A DNA stretch of 64,000 bases from Morella rubra (Eukaryota; Streptophyta; Magnoliopsida; Fagales; Myricaceae): the NCBI GenBank assembly GCA_003952965.2, contig CM025851.1, positions 7,729,647 through 7,793,646 of the forward strand, written 5' to 3'. Under the pieces are notes generated by a model, which saw only the letters and a program-made list of their open reading frames with translations, searched no databases and was not told the origin of the DNA. Made by a program: the position numbers and the translations under genes. Positions 25,662-36,153 of this stretch are shown here, one piece after another. Every line of letters starts with the position of its first letter. Within the stretch, counting starts at the first letter, position 1.

Positions 25662-26507
25662 ATGGCTCCTCAGCTTCCCGTTGTTGTGTGCGAAGTCTGG
25701 CAAGACAACCTCGAACAAGAATTCCGCACCATCAACGATGCCCTCCTCCGGTATCCTCTCATCGCCATTGATACAGAATTTCCAGGCACTGTCTACTCTC
25801 AACTCGGAGCTTTCCCTGGCTGCGCTCTCTCCCCTCGAATCGCTCCGGTCGTCAGGTACCAAGTAATGAAGGCCAACGTTGATGCTACGAAGATCATCCA
25901 GTTGGGTCTGAGTCTCTGTGATGCCGAAGGAAATCTTCCGAATCTCGGTAACGGGTGTTGCTACGTCTGGGAATTCAACTTTCGGGATTTCGACGTCGAA
26001 TGGGACCTTCAAAATCCAGACTCCATCGACTTATTGGAATCCCAAGGAATTGATTTCGCCAAGAACCGAGAGAAGGGTATTGATTCTCGCGACTTTGCAC
26101 GGCTTATAATGAGTTCAGGCATGTTGTTTGGGGGAAGCCATAGTTGGATCACGTTCCACGGGGATTGCGATTTCGGGTATCTCCTCAAGATCTTGACGAA
26201 CAAACCATTACCCTCCGATCTCGCGACGTTTATGAGGTTAGTGAAGAACTTCTTTGGGCCTAAGGTGTACGATCTGAAGCACATGATCAAGTTCTGCGGT
26301 GGACTTTCTACGCGCTGGGGTTTAGAGAGGGTATCCAAGGTTCTGAGGGTGGATCGCTCGGCGGGAAAGAGTCACCAGGCCGGTTCGGATAGTTTGCTCA
26401 CGTTACAAACCTTCCTAAAACTCAAGGATGTGTACTTCAAAGACAATAACGATTTTCAGTATTTCTTGAAGAATGTTGAACTTGTTATTCACCTTGTATC
26501 GATCTGA
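25662..26507 (+). CDS. CAF1-type CCR4-NOT deadenylase
   Basis: Intronless 281-codon frame for a CCR4-associated factor 1 (POP2 family) ribonuclease, which shortens mRNA poly(A) tails as part of the cytoplasmic CCR4-NOT complex. The DEDD residues are visible: D37 and E39 in LIAIDTEFPG, Asp in the second motif (DCDFGYLLKIL), Asp in VYDLKHM, and His/Asp in GKSHQAGSDSLLT. The N-terminus EVWQDNLEQEF is typical. Length is normal. Arabidopsis CAF1a and CAF1b are also intronless, so lack of introns alone does not prove retroposition. I chose MAPQLP; an ATG at 25647 would add five residues. The C-terminus (FQYFLKNVELVIHLVSI) does not resemble the usual KYxGVLYGL ending. The stop codon lies 17 bases before the duplicated ASI1 segment begins. 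Confidence 0.9.
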   Translation: MAPQLPVVVCEVWQDNLEQEFRTINDALLRYPLIAIDTEFPGTVYSQLGAFPGCALSPRIAPVVRYQVMKANVDATKIIQLGLSLCDAEGNLPNLGNGCCYVWEFNFRDFDVEWDLQNPDSIDLLESQGIDFAKNREKGIDSRDFARLIMSSGMLFGGSHSWITFHGDCDFGYLLKILTNKPLPSDLATFMRLVKNFFGPKVYDLKHMIKFCGGLSTRWGLERVSKVLRVDRSAGKSHQAGSDSLLTLQTFLKLKDVYFKDNNDFQYFLKNVELVIHLVSI

Positions 26508-26523
26508 TATTTAATTCAATAAG

Positions 26524-29500
26524 ATTTTACAACATTGTCTCTCATTCTCTCTCTGAACTTTCTAGCAGAAATGTGTTTGTCTTATTTTGATAACCTGCTG
26601 GCTTTTTATCGTCTTATTGATATCAATATCTCATCGACTTGGGTCTCTATTATAAATGTAAGGCTTAACCACTGTCTTCATAATTTTGGCAAATTATTGG
26701 AATGACTGGCCTCTTTCACCTCTCTCTTCTGCTGTTTTTTGTTTTTGTTCCTTTTTTTATATTTCAGGAAGCAGTTGGTAGAAAGTGCAATGTTGTTTGC
26801 ACCACGAAGGATGAGAGAAATCCCCGAGCATCTGAAGGGGATTTGAAAATGGCTGACTACTTCTTTTACCGTACTTTTGATGTTGGAAAATGGATAGTAT
26901 CAGAAGATTTTGCAGATGATATAGCTGGAATTAAAGGTCAGATTTGTGTCTACAAATTACTCGAATAAATCTTGCCTTTTGATGAGAAACGGGATTTGAT
27001 CAGGTTGATCCTTGTGAGAGAGAAGGAAAAAAAAATGTTCTAACATTGATTTACGTATCTTGAATCAGCTAGAGGCCCCTGGAATGTACAGTCCAATTTT
27101 TATTTGAATTGTATAGACAAAAATCTCTAGTTGCATAATCAGTCATGCTATGAACGAAAATGTTATGGTATTTTTGTTGTCCATAAAATACTACAATAAT
27201 AGAAGTGCAATTCCATTTCTGATAAAAGAAATTTCTACTTTGAACTCTCTGCAGTTCTGAAACTGGCGGGCGACTTGATGGCAGTCCTAATTCTACAGGA
27301 ATTTCATGGTTCTTGAGATATGAATTGTCCTTATCTTCTTTGTTTCCCATGAATACATTAATTTTCTTCCACTTTCCTCAAATAGAAAATGCATTGCAGT
27401 GGATTGCTTTTTTAATCGGAGGAAAGACCTAAAGCTCATTAATCCTCCATATCTGAGAAAGAATATAATAACAGGGGCTAGCAGCTTGGGGTCGTCTAAG
27501 TTAGGGTTTGACAGAGTGGGGGACAATGCTGCAAAAGATGGCAAGTCCAGCAGAAGTGTAATCCCAGCGGACAAAGGTGATTTGTTAGTGTGACTACTGT
27601 CTATGCTTAGGTCTGAATTTTTACCGACCTGGATGAAATTAGCTCTTCTCTGGCCCTTTCAGAATCAAAGAAAGCCATGGCTAGTTTGGATGAGTTCGGA
27701 CATATTTCAAAAGAAAGTTCCGTGTTGAGGCCTAAAACTTCTATCCACAAAGATGGGCCCGAACCTGGTCAAATTTCATGTGGTCTTATTCATGGTAGAG
27801 CTGAAGTGAGATTTTCAGATGGCTGTTTACCTAAAACTGAATCTGATACCAGGCCTTATAAAAAGAGGAGGCTTCCTCTGGTTGGAAGTTCCATTGATCA
27901 GAAAAGGGAATGCGCAGAGGGAGAAGGTTTTGATGGAAAGGCAACCAAGGCTTGTTGTAAAGCAGTTCCAGAACTTGCAGGGAATGGGGATGTTAAAACT
28001 CTTTGCAACATGGCAGAGATTACTAGAACCCCCAATGCTGTAAGTCTCAAGTGTTTTGAGTTGATGTCGCAAAATTTTTAAATTTCAGTTCTTCAATACA
28101 AGAAATTAGTCTCACGCTTTCCATTATTTCCTATGTATATAAAATTTTCAGTTGTTCATAGAAAGCTGAAGGGCTCTTTGCTGTTCATTAATATCGAATA
28201 CTGTTGAGAAATTTGAGTGTTGTCTGTACTACATGATGGAAAGCTGAAAACTTCTTTGTCATGTACTGGTCTTGTTTGTTATCCAGGATCAGAATAACAT
28301 ATTTAGAGTAGTTGTTTGCAAAGAGTTGCACACAACGGTCAGTTTTCATCCTATGAATACAGTGGCTATTTCTGATTCTCTTTTTTACTTCTTGCAGGAT
28401 AGAGGAAATTGGTTCAAGCAACCCGTGAGTTTCTGTTCCTCTATTTTACCATGGACTTCCAGTTGACTGTTTCACTGTTTACATTGATTAATATTGCGTT
28501 ATTTACACCGAAAAGAAAGACAGTTTTGTTGTTCTGGGAAGCTTCTTTGTATTGGAAATTAAAGTTTTAAACTTCTAATCAGGATAAAAGCAGCAAGATT
28601 TTGGAAAATGAATTAAGATCAAATGCGTTGGTGATGAATGAGAGTTTTCAGGCTATTTCGCTATTTTACCAGCACGTTGTCACCCAAAAGTATCTGGTTA
28701 TCCTATCGGAATGAATACCATTCAGCCTAGTCCAAAGCATTCTATTGATACTTTGCCCTTTTTTTTTCTACCTCAGGATCTAGTTTGGCATGCATTTATG
28801 GAGAAGGTCAATGCAAGGATGATAGAGCGCAGTACTTTTTCTCATTCCAATTATGGTATGGGAGGTAGCTGTGGCTCTTTTGTTTTTCATTTTTTTATTG
28901 TAGCAAAAACTCGCATAATTTGGTGTTTGATCTTTTGATTGAGGTGCCATAGCTTCCACAAGGTTGAATGCTAATTGTTTCATGTACTATCAGGTAAAGC
29001 TTTTGTTATATTCAAAACAAAAGTGGCAGCTGATTCTGCAATTCTGGAGTTTGAAAGGAGATGGCTAATTCTAGCAAATGGGAGGTACTTGATTCTCATT
29101 TTCTTTATTCTCCATCTGGAATTGTTCTCCTTTCTAAGTTGTGATGTTCTGAAATTTGGTATGCAAGTTATTTAGAATTTTCATTCGGAGAATTCAGAGG
29201 TCCAATCCCCGTGTAATGTAAGATTACAGCTATATTTTACAACTTAGGGTTGTACTTGATAAGTTTTAACCGTAATTAAAGTATGTTACAGGACTAATTT
29301 CAGCGAGGGTTAGTTATTATACATATTTAAAATTTTGATCTGTACCTTTTTTATTGGTATCCTGATTTATATTATATTTTCCATAATATCATTTCCACTT
29401 ATTATTATTTTTTAGTAGTAATTGGACGCTTTTCATGTATCATAATACCATATGTGATGTTTTTCCATCACCAAGAGAATTTGCAAATTGTAGAATTTCT

Positions 29501-30577
29501 AAGGATTTAGACTTCAAAGTTCTACGGAGTACTTCTAAGGATATAAGGGAAAGCTTTAATGTTATATGGATGAGATAAATTGGCCACATAACTGATACAC
29601 ATTTTCCTTTGTTTCACCCACAGAACTGTCATTGCTTGCAGAGGAACTCTTAAGACAGCCTGGCAAACCAACCAACTTTCTTGGTCACATGGTCATTCCC
29701 AGAATCAAGCATCAACAGGGGCGTGATGAGGTGGCGATTCACTTCCTGACAAATTTACTTTAATTTTGTATTTCTTCAACAAGGGCTTAAAACATTGTTT
29801 GGCTGCTTGTTTTTTCCAAAGAGAAATGCAGTATCAACATCACACAGTTCCCAGCCAAATACCCTTGAATATGATCTAGCCATGCAGTGGCGTGGTCAGC
29901 AGGTGAAATCAGATAAATGGTGGAAGGCTTATTTCAGGTGCTTTATTGGCCTGATCTTTTTCATCTCTCTTTTTTTGCAAGTGTTTATGCTACTTTAAAT
30001 ACTAAAGCACATGAGTCGCATAAACACATGAGTAAAACTCTAAACTGTTAAATACAGGAAGATTCTTAATATCCGTACGTGCATATACAATTTTTTTTGA
30101 GTGTGTACTTTTATATACTTGTGTAATGGAGCCGCATCACTGTTTCAAAATCTCAAGGTTCTAAACTAATTTGCTCTCCCTTGACAATTCCATCCTTGTA
30201 GGCTCAAGCAAAGGAGATGCAAGGGCTTAGAAGCAGGCTGAAACTAGCACAGAAACAATGAGAAGTTAAATGACTGCATTCTCATTTTCAAGGAATTTTT
30301 GGGTCTTTGTAAACGGTAAAAGCGGCATAGAAGGGTGCCGATATTTTGGACAATTCCATCACCTCCTCGAACTTAGTTGGTGAAAGCCTGGAATTTTGGA
30401 GAAAAACTGCTATGTAAATTCCTAAAATTTTGAAAGCTTGGCCCTCGAGCCGTTTCGAATTTGCCTATGAAAAATGTCAATTGGATTTCAATATGGCTAT
30501 TTGTTCTCAGCTAAATTGTTGGCCAGCAGCCACAGATGAAGCAGAAGAGCAGGAACTTCCCTGACAATGATCACACG
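26524..30577 (+). pseudogene. Truncated, frameshifted ASI1 duplicate
   Basis: Direct duplicate of the 3' part of ASI1. Recognisable exons: 26768-26936, 27400-27576, 27663-28039, 28287-28337, 28398-28424, 28777-28855, 28994-29084, 29624-29730, 29822-29937, 30202-30261. The BAH-start exon and the first RRM exon are missing. Exon 29624-29730 has one extra T (ACTCTTAAG against ACTCTAAG), which leads to an early TGA near 29723. Exon 29822-29937 has lost one base. The position that is TAG in copy 1 is ATG here. Over exon 27663-28039 I count 13 amino-acid changes in 121 aligned residues against about four silent ones, close to a neutral ratio. No start codon or promoter is evident. It is probably dead, although part may be transcribed downstream of CAF1. 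Confidence 0.92.
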
Positions 30578-33500
30578 CTGTCCATTCGGGGTGAACCCCT
30601 ATTGTGTCCTAATTCAGCCCAATACCCCAACCGATGGTAACAGATATTCCCCGGTTTTTGACAATCGCTTTATTGACCATGTGCTCAAACAATTTCATTT
30701 GTGGTTCTAATACAAAACTCAATCGCACAAACAATATGATAAGAAAAAAATTCAAAAGATCAGGAAACTGTTAGGGAGCTAAATACCTAGAGAAATTTTC
30801 TAGTGGGCTTCTAATATAACATATAGGGACACTAAACATAAAAATTTATGCCTATATGTTTGAGCCTAACTATACTATATTAACAACATTTTTTCCTTCT
30901 CACACGTACATTGTGGATCATAACAAATTGCAAAACCTGCGCCCTAATCCAACAACCCCTTTTCTCTTGGCCTTTTACCCGAAGTGTTTTTCCCGATTTC
31001 ACAGGAGAGTCTCCCAGTGAGCTCGGAAAAACCATACGAGCGCTACCTGCTTTTTGCCAAAAAAAAATTTCTCTAGGCAAATTGAAATAGCAGGAGTAAG
31101 CCTTCGAGCTAAAGCTCCTGCTTTTTGCCAATTGAAAAGCAATTATAAATGGAAAGCAACACCGTTCTTTTTACTACATTTTTATTTGGCCAGATTTGTT
31201 TGACGTCAGAAGCTCTTAGAAGAATCGTGTCAAGCCCATGTTTCCAACTTTCGGTTTAAAGTAGACGTATCACTACAAATGGATACGTAAGTACAATCGG
31301 TTTTGTTGCTTAACCTCAAATCCAAGCGGGTCCAACTAGATTACTCAGCAAATCGTTCAACAAATTCCCCAAGTATGGCAATGATGACAAAGGAGAGCAA
31401 GACAGACCCACTGGCAACATGCTGATGCTGTGTATAATTCATTATTATTGTTTTTTTCACCTTTGCTTTGATTGTAAGAGATGATGCTAGCTTTCTTTTA
31501 TTTGTTAGAAACTGATGTGGTCGTGACATCAAATATGACACATATTGCTCATTAACAAAATTTGGACTCTAGGAGTCCAAATTTATGAGATATATAGGAT
31601 CATATGATACACATTACACTGACTAGCCAATAACCATCTCAGTTTTCAATTCTTATACTCATTTTTCTTTCTTTGTGGGCTAACCCAACCCATATTAATT
31701 TCCTGCACGTCTGCCAAAACCCATGAAAAATTTTACGGCTCTTCACACCTTTAAAAGGTGTGTGGGGCCAAATCCAAACCTAGGGCCAGAAGATCAGAAG
31801 GGCTTTATATGTACTTGGCGGGCTCCTGCGTGGTGGTCCAAGTATCCCTTTTCAGGGCAGTACAGGGCACACCATGATTTCATGAAACATAGAGTAAGGT
31901 CCATCTTCGTCCTTTTGCCTATTTTGTTTTCGAGGCAAACCAACCATTGACCACACAAAACTCGCTGGCTGCCGGTTCTATCGTTTTATGCACAAGTCGC
32001 GGCCATTAAATTTTGGCGGCTTCATAAACCTGCAGCTCCTCTAGTTGCCAAGTTGCTGTAATATAATACGAGAAGATTCTGTTCTCTGATCCCTCATTGT
32101 CTCCTAGTTGAGGATAACACACGTTATCGTTACTATAGGCTATTTTCTACCGCTTAGAAATGGTTGGTGTGGACTGTGGTGATCGAAATCCTAGTTGAAT
32201 GCATGCATGCTTGGAAGTTGGAAGTTGGAACAGAGACAAAAACTGTCCCCTTGCTAGGTAAATGCCCCGGCCCTAAGACTTGGATGTTCCGTGTACTTCC
32301 ATTGGAGATTATAGGACTGATGGTCATTTGTTGACCCTGGAATGTGTACGGACGCTAGTGAATATGGAGTCATATGGGACTAGGGCAAGTTGCAACTACT
32401 CCCACTCGTTGCTTGTTGCTTTTTGTTTCTCGTTTTTTTCTTGATCAGACGAAGTGCAAAATTGTTTTTTGACAAAAAGGGATTATAAACCAAGTTGCAA
32501 TGGACGTTTTGTCCCCCTAATTATTAGCAGTAACGTTGTGTAATACTAATGAAGCCGATAGTATATATGACACGAAGCTGATAATGTTGTGAAAATAAAA
32601 TTCCTTTCTCTCTCTCTCTCTCTCTAGTTTTATATATATATAGATAGCGGTGTTTTTTTTTTTTTTTTTTTTAATTTTTCGTGTTCTTAGTTTTGTTGTT
32701 GTTATATATTTGTTAGTTATATTTTATGTGAAAATGGAAAATTCTTACTTATAAATTTTCTGTGTTTAATTGTGTGCAAAGGAAAAACAAAGATATTTCT
32801 TCCAAAAGTAATGTCATCTTTAATACAAAAAAAGTATATTGAAAAATATCTAGATATAATTATTTTTTCTTTTGAATCATGATATTATCTCAAAGCAACC
32901 CAATCCAATATGAATTAAAAAATGAGCACACTCTCCTCTCTTCCAGATGTAAGCCAAGTCTATCTTGCCAACCAAGCAACTTATACTCGCAATCGCCAAA
33001 AGATGTATGACGCAGGTTTTCGTCTATTTTGTCTATTTATCGAGTATTTCCTTACGGGTCTTAATCACAATGAATAGCCCGTATTGTCTTTTAGCTGCGG
33101 ATCGAAAGAAAACTCTAAAGAGAAGCACTTTCAACCACATGGAATCCTCCATGCCGTGCATAGCTGCCTAATTCTTCAAAGGCGGTGTAATTTTCCAAGC
33201 CACCAACTTCTGTGGAACTTTAAACGCCATGTCATTTTCTTTGAACTTTGCATTTCCACAAATGACTATCCTCGTCATGTTTCCCCCAATTGTCGACATA
33301 TGCATGCATGCTTAGAAGGGGAAAAAGTTTCCTCCTATAGGAATAACGTGAACTACTCACAAAGCTGAGACTCCCAACCAATAGTGAGGCAATTCGGGGG
33401 CCAGTTTTGGGATTGATGCAGGGAACACGAAAGGTGTAAATTTCGTGACAGACATATGCTGACTTGAACAAATCAAAGAAACGTGATATGATGACTCCGA

Positions 33501-34317
33501 GAACACACAGGGCGGCTGCCGCGCGCGTTCGTTATGCATAGTTGCAGACAGCAGGAAGTTTTTGGCAAGCGAAAAAATAATAATATACTTCGAAGTAGAA
33601 AGATTGGAGGAGGATTTGATTCTCTTAATAAGAAGTTTATAGCAAATTCAATACGCGGCTAAGATAGCCTGCGATGATGATCATTACCAGCTATAGCTAG
33701 GCTTATTTATTTATGTTTATTATCTAATTTAATTTACTTACCCCCGGACTGCCATCCTTAGCAGGATATCTGCTGCAGACTGCAGTCGACCTTTCCTGTT
33801 TGGACAAGATTAGTGTGAGTTTTCAGCAGCAGCTGGACGCTTAATTAGCTTAACAGCCTAATTATTTTGGAAAAAGTAGAGTTTGACACGTCTAAACCTC
33901 CATTAATAGGCTGACAGCTTGACAGACAAATATGGGATCTTGACCACCACACCCTTCGTTTACCTTAACAAGGATATATGCCACCGAAAAGGAGAGATTT
34001 TAAGGGCTTTTAATTAATGGATGGACTGCCAAAATTTAATTGAATCTCAATATTGTGTTCAGATACGCCTCTTAAATCTATTTTAATAAATGTGGCTACT
34101 GGCCTTGACCAAACTCCTGTTCATGTGATCCATGCATGGTCATGGTCTACGAGGACAAGATACCTGGAATGTTAAAATGTAGACGACAAACACACATTCG
34201 GAGCTGTTGTTAATTAGCTCCCAAAACTTAAGAATATGGACTTTGGTGGTATGTTAATATCTGACAAATGTTCAAGAAAACTAACAATAAAAATTTATTA
34301 ACTTTTTAGAGCAACGA

Positions 34318-34580
34318 AAATTTTGTAATTTAAGACCGATAGGAAGAGATCGATTTTATTATTTAAATTATATTCTCTAATACTCTCTAGTCTTGTGTAT
34401 GGGCAAAACTCTCTTATTGAGAGGTTCAACATGTATAATATTAAAATCGGAACAAAATCAAGTCTTCAACTTAAGACTTTGCCTTTAACACTCATCTGAA
34501 TTTATTACTTATTCAAAGAATTTAAGTTGATGAAAAAAGATAAATTTTATTATTTAATTAGATTTTATTTCGTCATACCT
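34318..34580. repeat. Dispersed repeat family A, two fragments
   Basis: Fragments at 34318-34412 and 34427-34580 share AATTTAAG...GATAGGAAGAGAT and ATTTTATTATTTAAATTATATTCTCTAA-type phrases with 11221-11570 and 49168-49280. Both are in the same orientation. They are likely remnants of one retroelement family. Confidence 0.5.
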
Positions 34581-35265
34581 TAAAGTACATTTCAGTACTT
34601 AATTAATTTATTAAATGCTCCAGGTCATTCTAATTTTTTATTATTGTTAATAACTTGACTATCCAAATCTTTGAATTTGACTTTGTTCATCAATCGCAAT
34701 AGCTCAAAGGTAAATAGCAACCAAATATTAAAAATTAAATTATTTTATTGATTAACTGGTAAAAAGAATAAGGGAGTTTGATGAAGGGGGGCAAGCACTA
34801 AATTAAATTTAAATTGTGTGGACTCTACCTACCCTTTACCCCTGGAAAATGCAAAGATACCCAGAATGATGAGTGTCTGCGAAATTATAACTAATTAACA
34901 TATTAACTTAAACTAAACGAAAAAAGGTCATGACGAAAATATTCAAGAAACTTGGATTTATTTGCTCCTTTTACGTTATATATTATGGAAAAATTGAAAA
35001 AATAAAATGGATGAGTGGTGATTCGAACTTCCAAATGTTAATTTACGAAAGGGAAAATTTATATCAGGCACGCCAATTTCCAAGGAAATTAAAATCAGAA
35101 GAAACAGAAATAATCGTCCAATAGTATTCTCTTTTGCTAGGCACTCCAGAAAATAATACTGTTATTCGATCGCTAAAAGTCGGGTGAAACGGAGAAAATT
35201 CGGGAGAAAAACAATTAAAATGACTTCACACTCAACAGCTTGGACACAGTTGGGACCATCACGGC

Positions 35266-35273
35266 TATTTAAG
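35266..35273 (+). promoter_or_regulatory. Possible TATA box of BOR4-like gene
   Basis: TATTTAAG lies about 880 bases upstream of the start codon. That distance fits because an acceptor at 36150 implies a leader intron. It would put transcription start near 35295. It is one of several AT-rich candidates. Confidence 0.3.
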
Positions 35274-35397
35274 ACTTCGGACATTGCTTCCTCTTCTACG
35301 CGTAACGCCAGCAAGGAGCCCGCCGCAGTGGAGACTGAAGGACTCGCCTCTTGAGTTTCCGGGGAGTTCTCCGGCGAGCTTTCGGTCACCCCCGGCA

Positions 35398-35403
35398 ATG
35401 TAA
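35398..35403 (+). promoter_or_regulatory. ATGTAA minimal uORF candidate
   Basis: An ATG followed directly by TAA lies in the probable 5' leader of the boron transporter. In Arabidopsis NIP5;1, AUGUAA in the leader mediates boron-dependent ribosome stalling and mRNA decay. The same bases contain GTAAAT, a possible splice donor (CAAT|GTAAAT), so splicing here would remove the mini-ORF. A stronger donor (CCAAG|GTAAAC, GT at 35731) would keep it. The leader structure is inferred, not proven. Confidence 0.3.
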
Positions 35404-36153
35404 ATATCTCTTCATTCGTTTTGTTTTTTCCTAAATGAAAATCTGTCAGTCGCATATTTTGTCACGTTTTGTGAGGTTGTCGTCGTTTTATGTATAAGCC
35501 AAGATTTCTCTGTGCATGGCGGTGTTACATGGCCTGTTTCCTCGTTGAATAACGGTTAGAATGAAATGAAAGGTTTTGTTCGATTATTTTTTTTATCCAA
35601 GAACGTGTAAATTAAGGAAGGACGCGGGGGGATTGTCGTGTTTGGTTGCCAAGAAAATGTTTGAAACGAAAGGCGAAATGAGATGAAGTTTTGGATTAAT
35701 TTTGTTTCTTGTTGTTGATACGAGAACCAAGGTAAACGAAAAAGCGAACTCAACTATGACTTATACAACTAATTGTTTTGTTGAGTTTTCGATTGTTTTG
35801 GTACGCAGATTCACATCAAAGGAAAAAAAAAAAAACTCTTGTTTTTTTCTTCTCCTTTTTTTTTTTTTTTTTTTCTCTCTCTCTCGCTTCTACCAAACCG
35901 ATTATCACTGGATTTATCGAGGAGTAAAAGATTTGAATGTATTAAATGCAGAAGAAAAACCTTCTTCGCTTGACAGACTCTTTCCATGGCACTATTTTTT
36001 GAATTTGCTTCTACATGTTCTGTTTTGTTATGTTCTGTTTTTGCATGTTCTCGTATTTTCAGTTAAAGAAGTTTCTAACTTCTTCTTCTTCACAAATTCT
36101 GAGAACATTATTCTATTCATCTTTTAACTGAGAAATTTTTTCTTCTTCAGAAA

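Larger units (their letters stand above)
30578..36153. other. Intergenic region and BOR4 leader
   Basis: No gene recognised. Bases 31030-31130 contain CTGCTTTTTGCCAA twice (about 70 bases apart). A CT microsatellite lies near 32612. CATGCATG (RY-type) motifs occur at 32202-32209 and 33303-33310. Bases 34318-34580 carry family A repeats. From about 35160 the sequence is the probable promoter and 5' UTR of the boron transporter, with a TATA-like box, an ATGTAA mini-ORF, and a CT-rich tract before the acceptor TTCTTCTTCAG that ends at 36150. Open frames such as 31723-31950 match nothing I recognise. Confidence 0.6.

Noticed and set aside
31723..31950. 75-codon frame with GC-richer content
   Set aside because: No recognised domain, no promoter and no splice partners. 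Kept as intergenic.
32202..33310. Two CATGCATG RY-type motifs
   Set aside because: They lie several kilobases from the nearest start codon, and eight-base motifs occur often by chance.
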